Below, one piece after another: positions 25,448 through 33,910 of a DNA stretch of 38,717 bases. How positions within the stretch are numbered: position 1 is the stretch's first letter; each line of letters starts with the position of its first letter. The translations under genes and the position numbers were made by a program. The DNA is taken from the NCBI GenBank assembly GCA_039033695.1, contig JBCCCC010000016.1:1-38717 (forward strand), in the 5' to 3' direction. Under the pieces are notes generated by a model, which had not been told where the DNA came from, did no database searches, and worked only from the letters and a program-made list of their open reading frames with translations. The DNA comes from CALBPI01 sp039033695. Its GTDB lineage: Bacteria; Pseudomonadota; Gammaproteobacteria; Steroidobacterales; Woeseiaceae.

Positions 25448-26767
25448 CTACTCCGCCACCGCCGTTTGCCTGTTCAAAAACTCGCCGAGTGTTTCGCTGC
25501 CAATCGCAGTCGCAATCTCGCGTTGAATTGTCTGCGCCAACGCGCTGATTTCAGGTGACCAATGCGGTGCAGTGGCCATGCCGCTGTCACCCTGATGCCG
25601 GACTGCGGCCACGATCTCCGCCAATGTCATTGCATTGATATCCATGGCGGGCATGAGCTCTTCTGTCTGCGTTGCGGCGATGAGTCCTGCGCTCTCGAGT
25701 TGTCGCACGATCTTGCCGACCATGATGCCTGGCAGGTTTAACCGCCTGGCGATATCGCGCGTTGTGATTTCCTGTTTGCGATCACGAAACGCGCGACCTA
25801 CCAGGTACATGATGTCCAGCGCCAGTCGCTCACGCGTATCGTTGGACAAGGTCGGATCATGGCGGCCGATGCGAAGATAGGCTCTGTTCTGGTGGTAAAA
25901 GGCAAGTCGCGCCCCTAACAACAGGACCAGCCAATTGACGTACAGCCAGATAAGCGTCGTGATGGCGATGGCGAAACCGGCATAGATGATTAGCGTGCGT
26001 GACGAATACACGACAAAGCCGGCAAAATACGAGCTTATCAGTGCCCACATGCAACCCGCTGCCAACCCACCGATGAGTGCGGAACCGAGTTTGACGCGGG
26101 TGTTCGGCATCCACTTGTACAACGCGGTGAACAGCGTAATCACGAGGACGAACGGAATCGCCTTGCCAATAACGATGGTTAGCGGACCGAGCAATGCCGA
26201 TTCCGCGAGCGCCAGCGCGACCGCATTGTTCTTGAGCGACGCCGTTGACGCCAGCGCCAAGGCCATCACGAGTGGTCCAATCAATAACACCGTAGCGTAG
26301 TCCAGAATGCGCCGGCTCATGCTGCGTGGCTGACCCACATGCCACACGTAGTTGAAACTGGTTTCCACCTTTTGGACCATGGAGACAGCGGTGTAGAGAA
26401 AGATCGAAAGGCTCAGGCCACCTAAAACGGTGCCGCTGACATTATTGACCATGCCCATGATTTCGTCGGTGATTTGGACACCTTGCTCACCGAGCGGCGT
26501 CATGAGCTCCGCCAGCACCGGTTCCAGTTCAAGATGCAGATTGAGTCCTTTCAACACCGAGAAGCTAAACGCGATGAGTGGCACCGTCGCCAGCAGCGTC
26601 GAGTAGACGAGGCTCATCGCGTGCAATGAGAGTTGGCCGCCGGCCAGGTCACGCCCCAAGCCAAACAGATAGCGCAGCACCATGATCGCATTGCGTTGCC
26701 ACCAGGGCTGTGACGCGAGGTCTGTGTGCCACAACCACTGCCTGGCTTGTTGGAGGAACGCATTCAT
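25448..26767 (-). CDS. YihY/BrkB family membrane protein with C-terminal winged-helix-like domain
   Basis: A 439-residue inner-membrane protein. Residues 30-290 hold about six helices with the family motif 'YSTLLATVPLIAFSFSVLKG' and 'YKWMPNTRVKLGSALIGGL'. Once annotated as ribonuclease BN, the family has no proven nuclease role. After the last helix a soluble region reads 'RDRKQEITTRDIARRLNLPG' and 'VGKIVRQLESAGLIA', a winged-helix-like arrangement often found in the long YihY version. The start at 26767 fits the family. Confidence 0.9.
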   Translation of the reverse strand: MNAFLQQARQWLWHTDLASQPWWQRNAIMVLRYLFGLGRDLAGGQLSLHAMSLVYSTLLATVPLIAFSFSVLKGLNLHLELEPVLAELMTPLGEQGVQITDEIMGMVNNVSGTVLGGLSLSIFLYTAVSMVQKVETSFNYVWHVGQPRSMSRRILDYATVLLIGPLVMALALASTASLKNNAVALALAESALLGPLTIVIGKAIPFVLVITLFTALYKWMPNTRVKLGSALIGGLAAGCMWALISSYFAGFVVYSSRTLIIYAGFAIAITTLIWLYVNWLVLLLGARLAFYHQNRAYLRIGRHDPTLSNDTRERLALDIMYLVGRAFRDRKQEITTRDIARRLNLPGIMVGKIVRQLESAGLIAATQTEELMPAMDINAMTLAEIVAAVRHQGDSGMATAPHWSPEISALAQTIQREIATAIGSETLGEFLNRQTAVAE

Positions 26768-26875
26768 AGTGCGAATTTACCAGTTTTCCAGCCACGCGGA
26801 TGGGTAACGGGTCGCACTGGGGCGTTATGCGGGCTTCTGCGCTATTCTTCAGCTTTGCACGATCGCCAAAAGCTC

Positions 26876-27712
26876 ATGACATCCACAATTGCCGATTACC
26901 CGCAGCGTATCGTTTGCCTGACGGAGGAGACAACGGAAACGCTGTATGCGCTTGGAGAGCAAGACCGTATCGTTGGTATATCCGGATTTACGGTTCGCCC
27001 GCCGCGCGCGCGCAAGGAGAAACCCAAAGTCTCCGCCTTCACTAGCGCAAAGATCGACAAGATACTCGCGCTTGAGCCCGACCTGGTGCTTGGATTCTCC
27101 GATATTCAGGCCGATATCGCGGCCGAACTGGTGCGTGCCGGTGTTGAGGTGCACATGTTCAACCATCGCAGTGTCAACGGCATTCTGCGTATGATTCGGA
27201 TGCTGGGCGGCATGCTTGGCTGTGAGGTTCGCGCCAATGCCTACGCGCGACAACTCGAGTCCGGGTTGCCTAACGTCACTGATGACCGGCAGCGACCGCG
27301 GGTGTATTTCGAAGAGTGGGATGACCCCATGATCTCCGGGATCCAATGGGTGTCTGAGCTAGTCGAGCTTGCCGGCGGCGAAGAGTGCTTTCCCCAGTTG
27401 GCACTGTCCTCGCTCGCGAAAGGCCGCATTATTGCAGACCCGCAAACGATTATTGATGCGGCGCCAGATATTATTATTGGTTCGTGGTGTGGCAAGAAGT
27501 TTCGCCCCGAGCGCGTCCTGGAGCGGCCAGGTTGGTCGCGCATTCCGGCCGTTGCCAACCTGCAGATGTTTGAGGTCAAGTCAGCGATTATCCTGCAACC
27601 CGGACCGGCCGCATTGACCGAGGGCGTGGCGGCGCTGCGTGACATCATCGCGCGCTGGCATGCCGCCGGCTACGAGCGTGGCGTTGTCAGCAATGAGAGC
27701 GCCTCAGCATAG
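26876..27712 (+). CDS. Cytoplasmic cobalamin-type substrate-binding protein
   Basis: A 278-residue protein of the BtuF/FepB-like periplasmic-binding fold: 'RIVCLTEETTETLYALGEQDRIVGIS' and 'KIDKILALEPDLVLGFSD' start each lobe, and 'DAAPDIIIGSWCGKK' and 'LQPGPAALTEGVAALRDII' follow. No signal peptide is present with the ATG at 26876, and upstream sequence gives none, so it is probably cytoplasmic. No permease or ATPase is adjacent. Its last 43 bases overlap the end of purC on the other strand. Confidence 0.8.
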   Translation: MTSTIADYPQRIVCLTEETTETLYALGEQDRIVGISGFTVRPPRARKEKPKVSAFTSAKIDKILALEPDLVLGFSDIQADIAAELVRAGVEVHMFNHRSVNGILRMIRMLGGMLGCEVRANAYARQLESGLPNVTDDRQRPRVYFEEWDDPMISGIQWVSELVELAGGEECFPQLALSSLAKGRIIADPQTIIDAAPDIIIGSWCGKKFRPERVLERPGWSRIPAVANLQMFEVKSAIILQPGPAALTEGVAALRDIIARWHAAGYERGVVSNESASA

Positions 27713-28569
27713 CGCGCAGCCGTTCCTGACAAGATGTGCTGCGGCAGTTCGGGGGCAGGCGCTCGCTTGTCCCAGTCCAGCGTCTCCAGATAGTCACGCA
27801 GGAACTGTTTGTCGAAGCTACTGGGGCTCGTGCCCGTTGCGTAACTGTCGGCTGGCCAAAAACGCGACGAGTCGGGCGTGAGCACCTCATCAATCAGGTA
27901 GAGTGTGCCGCCGGCATCCAGGCCGAACTCGAACTTTGTGTCTGCAACGATAATGCCGCGCGCCGCGGCATGTGCAACGCCACGCGCGTAAATTGCCAGG
28001 CTGATGTCGCGCACTTCATGGGCGCGTGCGGCCCCGATCAGCTTCTCCAGCGCGGCGAAATCGATGTTCTCGTCATGATCGCCGACGCTGGCCTTCGTTG
28101 CTGGCGTGAACAGTGGCTCAGGCAAACGCTGCGCTTGCGATAATCCTGGCGCCAGTACGTGGCCACACACACTGCCGGTACGTTGATAATCCGCCCAGCC
28201 TGATCCAATCAGGTAGCCGCGCACGACAGCTTCCATCGGCAGTGGGTCGAGCCGTTTCACGATCATGGTTCGCGCTTCCAGCGCCGGTGTCGCTGCGCTG
28301 GCGCCGATAATGTCGGCCAGTGTCAGTTCTGTCAGATGATTTGGGACAATATCGGCTAATAGCGAGAACCAGAAACGCGAAATCTTGGTCAGCGTAAGAC
28401 CCTTGCCTGGTATTGGTTGGCGCATGATGACGTCGAACGCCGAAAGCCGGTCCGTCGTGACAATCGCCAGATGCGTGTCGTCAACGGCATAGATGTCGCG
28501 GACTTTGCCGCGTGCCAGCAGTTCAAGCTGCGCGATATCTGACTCGAACACAGCATCATCAGTATTCAT
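27670..28569 (-). CDS. purC: SAICAR synthase
   Basis: Joins aspartate to CAIR in purine synthesis. The 299-residue protein is of the longer, yeast-like type with 'LARGKVRDIYAV', 'TTDRLSAFDVIM', 'EAVVRGYLIGSGW' and 'DTKFEFGLD' with 'DEVLTPDSSRFWP'. The start at 28569 precedes the conserved region by about 20 residues. It lies about 4 kb from purEK. Confidence 0.96.
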   Translation of the reverse strand: MNTDDAVFESDIAQLELLARGKVRDIYAVDDTHLAIVTTDRLSAFDVIMRQPIPGKGLTLTKISRFWFSLLADIVPNHLTELTLADIIGASAATPALEARTMIVKRLDPLPMEAVVRGYLIGSGWADYQRTGSVCGHVLAPGLSQAQRLPEPLFTPATKASVGDHDENIDFAALEKLIGAARAHEVRDISLAIYARGVAHAAARGIIVADTKFEFGLDAGGTLYLIDEVLTPDSSRFWPADSYATGTSPSSFDKQFLRDYLETLDWDKRAPAPELPQHILSGTAARYAEALSLLTTPRS

Positions 28570-28649
28570 TGGTCGACCGTGTCGTACAAAAGCTGTGATA
28601 ATGACGACATGGTTTGTATCACGCAAGCACAACCCAAAGCGGTCAGCGG

Positions 28650-29417
28650 ATGAACTATCTTGGCAAGGTTGTCGGCGGGCTGGCAGGTCTGATCAGCGGC
28701 AAATGGCCGTTGGTGCTGTTTGGCGTGCTCCTTGGGCATCAGTTCGATCGCGGCTTTGCGAAGTACTCGGCGGGCCGACTACCGCGCGACTTCTCATCGT
28801 TGGCGTTTGCGATCATGGGGCATATGGCAAAAGCTGATGGTCGCGTCAGCGAGGATGAGATTCGATTGGCTCGCAGCGCAATGCATGAAATGGATTTATC
28901 CGGTGATCAGACGCGTGAAGCGATGCGTCATTTTAATCTTGGTAAACAGCCAAGGTTCGATCTCGCGGCCGCGCTCAAGTCACTGCATCAACAGTCTGCG
29001 TCGAAGCATGCCGTGGGTCGTCAATTGGTAGCCTTGCTGCTGCCGATTCTGCAGAGTAAACATGAGCCAAGCGCGGCAGAGCGCCGCGTACTATGGCAGG
29101 TTTGCCAGGAGTTTGGCATTAGCCGTGTGGAGCTTGCGCAGCTGGAGGCGGCCACGCGCATGGAGTCGCGATTCGGTGCGGGCAAGTCGGGTGGCGCGGT
29201 CAATGCCGCGGATCAGGCATTCGCACTATTGCAACTCAGCCCGGATGCCTCCGACAGCCAAATCAAAAAGGCCTACCGCCGACTGACCAACCGCTATCAC
29301 CCGGACAAGTTGTCGGGGACGGATGCTACCGCGGTAGCGATGGCCGAAGCGAGCCGCAAGACAAGAGAGATCCGCGAGGCGTACGAATTGCTAAGATCGC
29401 GCCGCGGATTCAAGTGA
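28650..29417 (+). CDS. djlA: Membrane-anchored J-domain co-chaperone DjlA
   Basis: A 255-residue DnaK co-chaperone. It has an N-terminal membrane segment 'WPLVLFGVLLGHQF', a central TerB-like helical domain ('IMGHMAKADGRVSEDEI'), and a C-terminal J domain with the essential HPD in 'YRRLTNRYHPDKL'. The ATG at 28650 is chosen to place the anchor near the N-terminus. rpe follows after about 22 bases. Confidence 0.94.
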   Translation: MNYLGKVVGGLAGLISGKWPLVLFGVLLGHQFDRGFAKYSAGRLPRDFSSLAFAIMGHMAKADGRVSEDEIRLARSAMHEMDLSGDQTREAMRHFNLGKQPRFDLAAALKSLHQQSASKHAVGRQLVALLLPILQSKHEPSAAERRVLWQVCQEFGISRVELAQLEAATRMESRFGAGKSGGAVNAADQAFALLQLSPDASDSQIKKAYRRLTNRYHPDKLSGTDATAVAMAEASRKTREIREAYELLRSRRGFK

Positions 29418-29439
29418 GAAGAAGCTGATGGAGAACTCG

Positions 29440-30105
29440 ATGAAAGCGCCGATCATAGCCCCCTCAATCTTGTCGGCTGACTTTGCCAGGCTGGGCAGCG
29501 AAGTTGACCAGGTCATCTCGGACGGTGCAGATTGGGTGCACTTCGATGTCATGGACAATCACTTTGTGCCGAACCTGACCATAGGACCAATGGTCTGCGA
29601 AGCACTGCGAAAACACGGTGTGACAGCGCCGATTGATGTGCACCTGATGGTCGAGCCGGTTGACGACATCATTCGTGTTTTTGCTGACGCAGGTGCCACG
29701 ATTATCTCGATTCATCCGGAGGCGACACGTCACCCGGATCGCTCGTTGTCATTGATTCGCGAACTCGGTTGTCAGGCGGGTCTGGTATTAAGTCCGGCGA
29801 CGCCGCTATCCTGGCTTGACCATGTTATGGACAAGATCGACCTGATCCTGATCATGTCCGTTAATCCGGGGTTCGGCGGACAATCGTTCATTCCAGCTGC
29901 GCTCGACAAACTGCGCGAAGCACGCAAGCGGATTGACGACAGCGGCTTTGATATTCGCCTCGAAGTTGATGGCGGCGTCAAGACGTCGAATATTGCCGAG
30001 ATCGCCGCAGCTGGCGCGGACACGTTTGTTGCAGGTTCGGCTATTTTTGGTAGCGAAGACTATGCCAAGACGATCTCGGCAATGCGCGATGCAATATCGA
30101 TCTGA
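29440..30105 (+). CDS. rpe: Ribulose-phosphate 3-epimerase
   Basis: Interconverts ribulose-5-P and xylulose-5-P in the pentose phosphate and Calvin cycles. The 221-residue TIM barrel shows 'PSILSADFARLG', the metal/catalytic 'HFDVMDNHFVPN', 'DVHLMV', 'MSVNPGFGGQ' and 'VDGGV'. The ATG at 29440 is preferred since GGAG lies 7 bases upstream; ATG at 29428 would add four residues. gph and trp genes that commonly follow are absent. Confidence 0.97.
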   Translation: MKAPIIAPSILSADFARLGSEVDQVISDGADWVHFDVMDNHFVPNLTIGPMVCEALRKHGVTAPIDVHLMVEPVDDIIRVFADAGATIISIHPEATRHPDRSLSLIRELGCQAGLVLSPATPLSWLDHVMDKIDLILIMSVNPGFGGQSFIPAALDKLREARKRIDDSGFDIRLEVDGGVKTSNIAEIAAAGADTFVAGSAIFGSEDYAKTISAMRDAISI

Positions 30106-30272
30106 TGCGCTTGTTCAGTGCGCCCCTGCAGGCGCGCGCAGGCGCCGCTTCAGGTGCCAGTCGTAATGACATGTCGACGCCAGCAGGTGTGGCTCCGACG
30201 AATGTGACCTCTTGCCAACGCGAATGCGAGCGCTGGCGCATGCGCACAAGCGTTTGCGCGTGAATACCGGCG

Positions 30273-30929
30273 TTAGATTTTGCGTTTGGGGCGGGCGCCG
30301 AACACGACGATCGTTTTGCCGCTGGCGCTAACCAGTCCCTGTTCTTCCAGGACTTTCAATACACGTCCAGCCATTTCGCGGCTGCAACCGACTAGGCGCG
30401 ACAGTTCCTGGCGGCTGACCTTGATCTGCATACCGTCGGGGTGGGTCATGGCATCGGGCTCGTTGCACAAGTCCATGATCGCATGCGCGACACGGCCGGT
30501 GACATCAACGAAGGCGAGGTCGCCAAGTTTGCGGTTGGTGCGATCGAGGCGGGTTGCCAATTGGGTTGCAAGCTCAAAGACCAAGCCAGGGCTCTCGCTG
30601 GCAATCTGCCGGAACCGCGGGTAGGTCATCTCTGCGATTTCGCATTCAGTACGGGTACGTACCCAGGCGCTGCGAGTCGGCTGCTCATAGAACAGACCCA
30701 TCTCGCCGAAGAACTGGCTCTTGTTCAGATACGCAAGCACCATCTCGTTGCCGTCTTCGTCCTCGATCATAACTTCGACGGAGCCGTCGACAATGTAATA
30801 GAGGATATCGGGCAAATCGCCTGCATGAATCATGACCGTCTTGGACGGCACTGTTCGTACGCGGCAATAGCTCAGAAACCGGTTGATTGCCGGCACTTCG
30901 CTCAAAGGTTTGGTTGCATTGGTCGCCAT
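30273..30929 (-). CDS. crp: CRP/Vfr-type cyclic AMP receptor protein
   Basis: A 218-residue transcription regulator. The cAMP pocket is intact: 'FFGEMGLFYEQPTRSAWVRT' keeps the E, R and S that bind cAMP in E. coli CRP. The C-terminal helix-turn-helix reads 'KVSRQELSRLVGCSREMAGRVLKVLEEQGLV'. Start at 30929 fits GGAGGA upstream. A GTTA-GACT-TAAC inverted repeat lies in its upstream region. The window contains a good match to a CRP site at 20011. Confidence 0.94.
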   Translation of the reverse strand: MATNATKPLSEVPAINRFLSYCRVRTVPSKTVMIHAGDLPDILYYIVDGSVEVMIEDEDGNEMVLAYLNKSQFFGEMGLFYEQPTRSAWVRTRTECEIAEMTYPRFRQIASESPGLVFELATQLATRLDRTNRKLGDLAFVDVTGRVAHAIMDLCNEPDAMTHPDGMQIKVSRQELSRLVGCSREMAGRVLKVLEEQGLVSASGKTIVVFGARPKRKI

Positions 30930-31027
30930 CCGAAAATTCCTCCGCCTGACAGGCACCTTTTATCGTTATATGTTAAGTCTAACCTGTTTTGTTCCTGACG
31001 TGCAGCATCTGCCGAAAATTGAGTCAC

Positions 31028-31696
31028 TTACAGTCGGAACGCACTGGCTTTCATGATGCCTGCAGCCAGCTTCATGACACCGCGAACCGGCCCAGGTAGT
31101 TCCGCTGCGCCGTGTTTTCTGGCATCTGCTCCATGATGCGCTTCTTCTTCGCGCATCGTATCGAGAATGCGTCGGCTGCGTTGATCTTTGGCCGGTAGCT
31201 TGGCTAGATGGTCTTCCAGGTGCTCGACGACTTGCCGCTCCGTTTCATCGATAAAGCCCAGACCCCACTTGTCGCCCGCAAGGCCACTCAGTGCGCCAAT
31301 GGCATAAGCGCCTGCATACCAAACCGGGTTAAGCAGGCTAGGTCGGGCATCCAGCTCGGATAGTCGTTGCCGACACCAGGCCAGGTGGTCGAATTCTTCG
31401 TCGGCAGCATGTTGCAGCTTGTCGTGCAGCGACGAAGAGCGCACGACCAGTGCGTGACCCTGGTAGAGGCCTTGCGCCGCCACCTCGCCAGCGTGGTTGA
31501 TGCGCATGAGCCCTGAGGACAGTCGTTGCTGAGCGGCGTCCAGCGATGCATGTTTTGCGTTTGCAGCAGGGCTCGGCCTTTGCGCTTGCGGGGCGTTCAC
31601 GGTTAGTGTCTTGAGGGCATTGTCTGCGCCCGCCAGCAGTCGTTCCAGCGGTGTGGTCATAACCGGGTGTGATTTTGGCGTGGTTTGTTCAGACAT
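31028..31696 (-). CDS. coq7: Demethoxyubiquinone hydroxylase Coq7
   Basis: A di-iron monooxygenase for the penultimate hydroxylation in ubiquinone synthesis. The 222-residue protein has the ligand pairs 'NHAGEVAAQG', 'EEFDHLAWC', 'DETERQVVEHLEDH' and 'REEEAHHGAD'. The exact start is uncertain (31696 or 31660); TACAAT lies directly before 31696 and may be a -10 element, which would favour the later codon. In Pseudomonas and Xanthomonas coq7 also lies near crp/vfr/clp. Confidence 0.95.
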   Translation of the reverse strand: MSEQTTPKSHPVMTTPLERLLAGADNALKTLTVNAPQAQRPSPAANAKHASLDAAQQRLSSGLMRINHAGEVAAQGLYQGHALVVRSSSLHDKLQHAADEEFDHLAWCRQRLSELDARPSLLNPVWYAGAYAIGALSGLAGDKWGLGFIDETERQVVEHLEDHLAKLPAKDQRSRRILDTMREEEAHHGADARKHGAAELPGPVRGVMKLAAGIMKASAFRL

Positions 31697-31731
31697 CCCT
31701 CAATTGTAGCGCGGTATTGACCCAGATGGCA

Positions 31732-31759
31732 TTGATGTGCCGCTTGATTTTGGCATAAT
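31732..31759 (+). promoter_or_regulatory. Candidate sigma70 promoter of the DUF481 gene
   Basis: TTGATG (31732-31737), a 16-base spacer, then CATAAT (31754-31759). The predicted start is about 30 bases before the ATG at 31798, which has GAGGTAAACAGG upstream. Confidence 0.45.
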
Positions 31760-31797
31760 GGCGCGCCCCATGGCCCCCTAACGTTGAGGTAAACAGG

Positions 31798-32505
31798 ATG
31801 TCATCATTATTGAAGCGTGCGTCGATCGTCGCATTGGTTGCGAGCGCCAGTTTGGGTGCGTCCGCCGAAGGATTGTCCGGCAAGGTGTCTTTCGGCTACC
31901 TCGGCACGAGTGGCAACAGTGAGAGCAGCAGTGTCAATGCTGCCACCGCCCTCAGCTATGAGCAGGATCGCTGGACACACAACTTCGATGCGGCTGCGCT
32001 GGGTGCCGAAGACACCGGTGAAACGACGGCCGAGGCCTATTCTCTTGGTCTCAAGAGTGACTGGGCCATCAACGATTCCAGCTACCTGTTCGGATTGTTG
32101 AGTTGGGATAAGGACAAGTTCTCCGGCTACGACCAGCAGATATCGCAGGCCGTGGGTTACGGGCGCAACCTGATCAACACGGATCGCACGCAATGGAACG
32201 CTGAGATTGGTGCCGGTGCGCGTCAATCGGATCTGCGTGATGGCAGCAGCGAGAGTGAGACGATACTGCGCGCCGCCACGGATTACACTGTGGCACTGAC
32301 CGAGACAAGCGAGTTCAACGCGACGCTTGCGATCGAGGCGGGCGAGGAGAACACAGCGACTGAGTCGTTGCTGGCAATCAAGGCGCGCCTTATCGGTGAC
32401 CTCGCGTTGGTGGCCTCCTACCGTGTTAGACACAACTCGGAAGTGCCTGCCGGCAGCGAGAAGAGAGACACATTCACAGCGATATCTCTCGAGTACGCAT
32501 TTTAG
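31798..32505 (+). CDS. DUF481-family outer-membrane beta-barrel protein
   Basis: A 235-residue protein with a signal peptide (SLLKRASIVALVASASLGASA). The mature part has 'GKVSFGYLGTSGNSESSSVN' at its start and many alternating strands, and ends 'AISLEYAF' with the terminal Phe used by BAM-assembled barrels. DUF481 proteins resemble YdiY and are of unknown function; some are salt-induced. It is divergent from coq7. Confidence 0.88.
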   Translation: MSSLLKRASIVALVASASLGASAEGLSGKVSFGYLGTSGNSESSSVNAATALSYEQDRWTHNFDAAALGAEDTGETTAEAYSLGLKSDWAINDSSYLFGLLSWDKDKFSGYDQQISQAVGYGRNLINTDRTQWNAEIGAGARQSDLRDGSSESETILRAATDYTVALTETSEFNATLAIEAGEENTATESLLAIKARLIGDLALVASYRVRHNSEVPAGSEKRDTFTAISLEYAF

Positions 32506-32537
32506 GCTGGCAGATGGGCCGCCGCGCGTATTTTTGC

Positions 32538-32566
32538 TTGCAAAACTGCAGTGTGCAGCCTATTAT
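32538..32566 (+). promoter_or_regulatory. Sigma70 promoter of rplM-rpsI
   Basis: TTGCAA (32538-32543), a 17-base spacer and TATTAT (32561-32566). It is the best sigma70 match seen here and would start a transcript near 32573. Confidence 0.7.
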
Positions 32567-32572
32567 GGCGGC

Positions 32573-32810
32573 CTTTTCGTTGTCCCGCGGGCGGATGTTT
32601 GGTGCGCGTTGGAAACGAAGCCTAACCTGAGATCATTTATAAGCCTTTGATAAAAGGCGTGATTTTGCTCGGGACTGGGCAGGGGCTTGGCTGGATGCTG
32701 CGCCACAACGCCCTCATTGTCAGAGAAGTGGCGCGCAGCGCTGCGTATTCTGTTGATTCGAAACAATAAGCGGTATTGCATCGTGCAATGCGGCGGCTAA
32801 GAGACGAAAC
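32573..32810 (+). promoter_or_regulatory. Long 5' leader of rplM-rpsI with hairpins
   Basis: About 238 bases between the predicted start and rplM hold no gene. Two perfect stems are seen: GCCTTT/AAAGGC with a 4-base loop at 32643-32658, and ATTGCA/TGCAAT with a 3-base loop at 32775-32789, about 20 bases before the start codon. In E. coli L13 represses its own operon through the leader; a similar role here is inference. Confidence 0.45.
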
Positions 32811-33245
32811 ATGAAAACTTTTTCGGCAAAACCTGCAGAGGTAAAGCGCGACTGGTACGTAGTCGACGCTGATGGCAAAACACTAGGCCGCTTGGCGACC
32901 GAAATCGCACTGCGACTGCGTGGCAAGCACAAGCCAGAATTCACACCGCACGTGGACACGGGTGATTACATCATCGTTATCAATGCGGAGAAAATCCGGG
33001 TGACGGGCAACAAGCTGCAGGACAAGATGTACCATCATCACACTGGCTATATTGGCAACCTCAAAAGCATGTCACTGCAGAAGCTGCTGGATCATGCGCC
33101 GGAACGCGCCATTGGCTTCGCGGTTAAGGGCATGCTGCCCAAGAATTCCCTGGGTCGCCAGATGTACCGCAAGCTGAAGATCTTCGCCGGCGCTGATCAC
33201 GATCATGCTGCGCAACAACCTATTCCATTGGAAATTTCCGCCTAA
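32811..33245 (+). CDS. rplM: 50S ribosomal protein L13
   Basis: A 144-residue early-assembly protein of the large subunit. 'WYVVDADGKTLGRLATEIALRLRGKHKPEFTPHVDTGDYIIVINAEK' and 'AVKGMLPKNSLGRQMYRKLKIFAG' are diagnostic. It is in the universal rplM-rpsI pair, with rpsI starting 53 bases on. Confidence 0.98.
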   Translation: MKTFSAKPAEVKRDWYVVDADGKTLGRLATEIALRLRGKHKPEFTPHVDTGDYIIVINAEKIRVTGNKLQDKMYHHHTGYIGNLKSMSLQKLLDHAPERAIGFAVKGMLPKNSLGRQMYRKLKIFAGADHDHAAQQPIPLEISA

Positions 33246-33298
33246 ACGCGAGATTCCCTTACACCGACTTAACGCAAACACAGTAAGAACCAATCATC

Positions 33299-33691
33299 AT
33301 GGCAACAGCAAGTTATTACGGCACCGGTCGTCGCAAAACATCAACAGCGCGCGTTTACGTGCGTCCGGGCAACGGCTCGATCACGGTAAATCAAAAACCG
33401 CTCGATGAGTTTTTTGGCCGCCAGACCGCTCGTATGATTGTTCGTCAACCATTAGAGCTTACCGAGCGTACGGATAGTTTTGATGTCACGGTTACAGTAA
33501 CCGGTGGCGGCACCACGGGTCAGGCGGGCGCGATTCGCCACGGCCTTACGCGTGCGCTGATGTCATACGACGAAAGCCTGCGACCGCAGCTGCGTGCTGC
33601 AGGATTTGTGACACGGGATGCGCGGGAAGTGGAACGCAAAAAGGTTGGTCTTCGCAAGGCGCGCAGAGCAACTCAGTTCTCGAAACGCTAA
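33299..33691 (+). CDS. rpsI: 30S ribosomal protein S9
   Basis: A 130-residue protein whose C-terminal tail reaches the P site. 'YYGTGRRKTSTARVYVRPGNG' and the closing 'RKKVGLRKARRATQFSKR' with terminal K-R are universal. tRNA-Gln follows after 26 bases, probably on the same transcript. Confidence 0.98.
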   Translation: MATASYYGTGRRKTSTARVYVRPGNGSITVNQKPLDEFFGRQTARMIVRQPLELTERTDSFDVTVTVTGGGTTGQAGAIRHGLTRALMSYDESLRPQLRAAGFVTRDAREVERKKVGLRKARRATQFSKR

Positions 33692-33717
33692 AGCCGGGCG
33701 CGCGATACCCGGTTTAT

Positions 33718-33791
33718 TGGGGGATCGTCTAGCGGTAGGACTGCGGACTCTGACTCCGCCAACCCAGGTTCGAATCCTGGTCCCCCAGCCA
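33718..33791 (+). tRNA. tRNA-Gln (anticodon CTG)
   Basis: The acceptor arms TGGGGGA (33718-33724) and TCCCCCA (33781-33787) pair over 7 bp, followed by discriminator G and an encoded CCA. The anticodon stem GCGGA/TCCGC encloses CTCTGAC, giving anticodon CTG. The T arm is CCAGG-TTCGAAT-CCTGG. The 74-base gene decodes CAG. Confidence 0.97.
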
Positions 33792-33797
33792 ACACAT

Positions 33798-33826
33798 AAA
33801 AAAACCGCCGTGAGGCGGTTTTTTTG
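33798..33826. terminator. Strong, probably bidirectional terminator
   Basis: A-run, CCGCC (33805-33809), loop GTGA, GGCGG (33814-33818) and a T-run of at least seven. It ends the rplM-rpsI-tRNA transcript. By symmetry it can also end rpiA, whose stop codon lies about 85 bases away on the other strand. Confidence 0.88.
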
Positions 33827-33910
33827 TGGGTGAACGAATGTCTTGTGGATACACGCGGGCAGCCATGCGCGGTACGCGAGCTGTCGCTCTGGGTCCTCAG
33901 TCGCGGGTCG

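Noticed and set aside
30105..30263. A 52-codon frame whose ATG overlaps the rpe stop codon
   Set aside because: The product has no recognisable pattern, is Arg/Ala/Cys-rich as chance GC-rich sequence is, and has no RBS. It could be the remnant of a lost gene.
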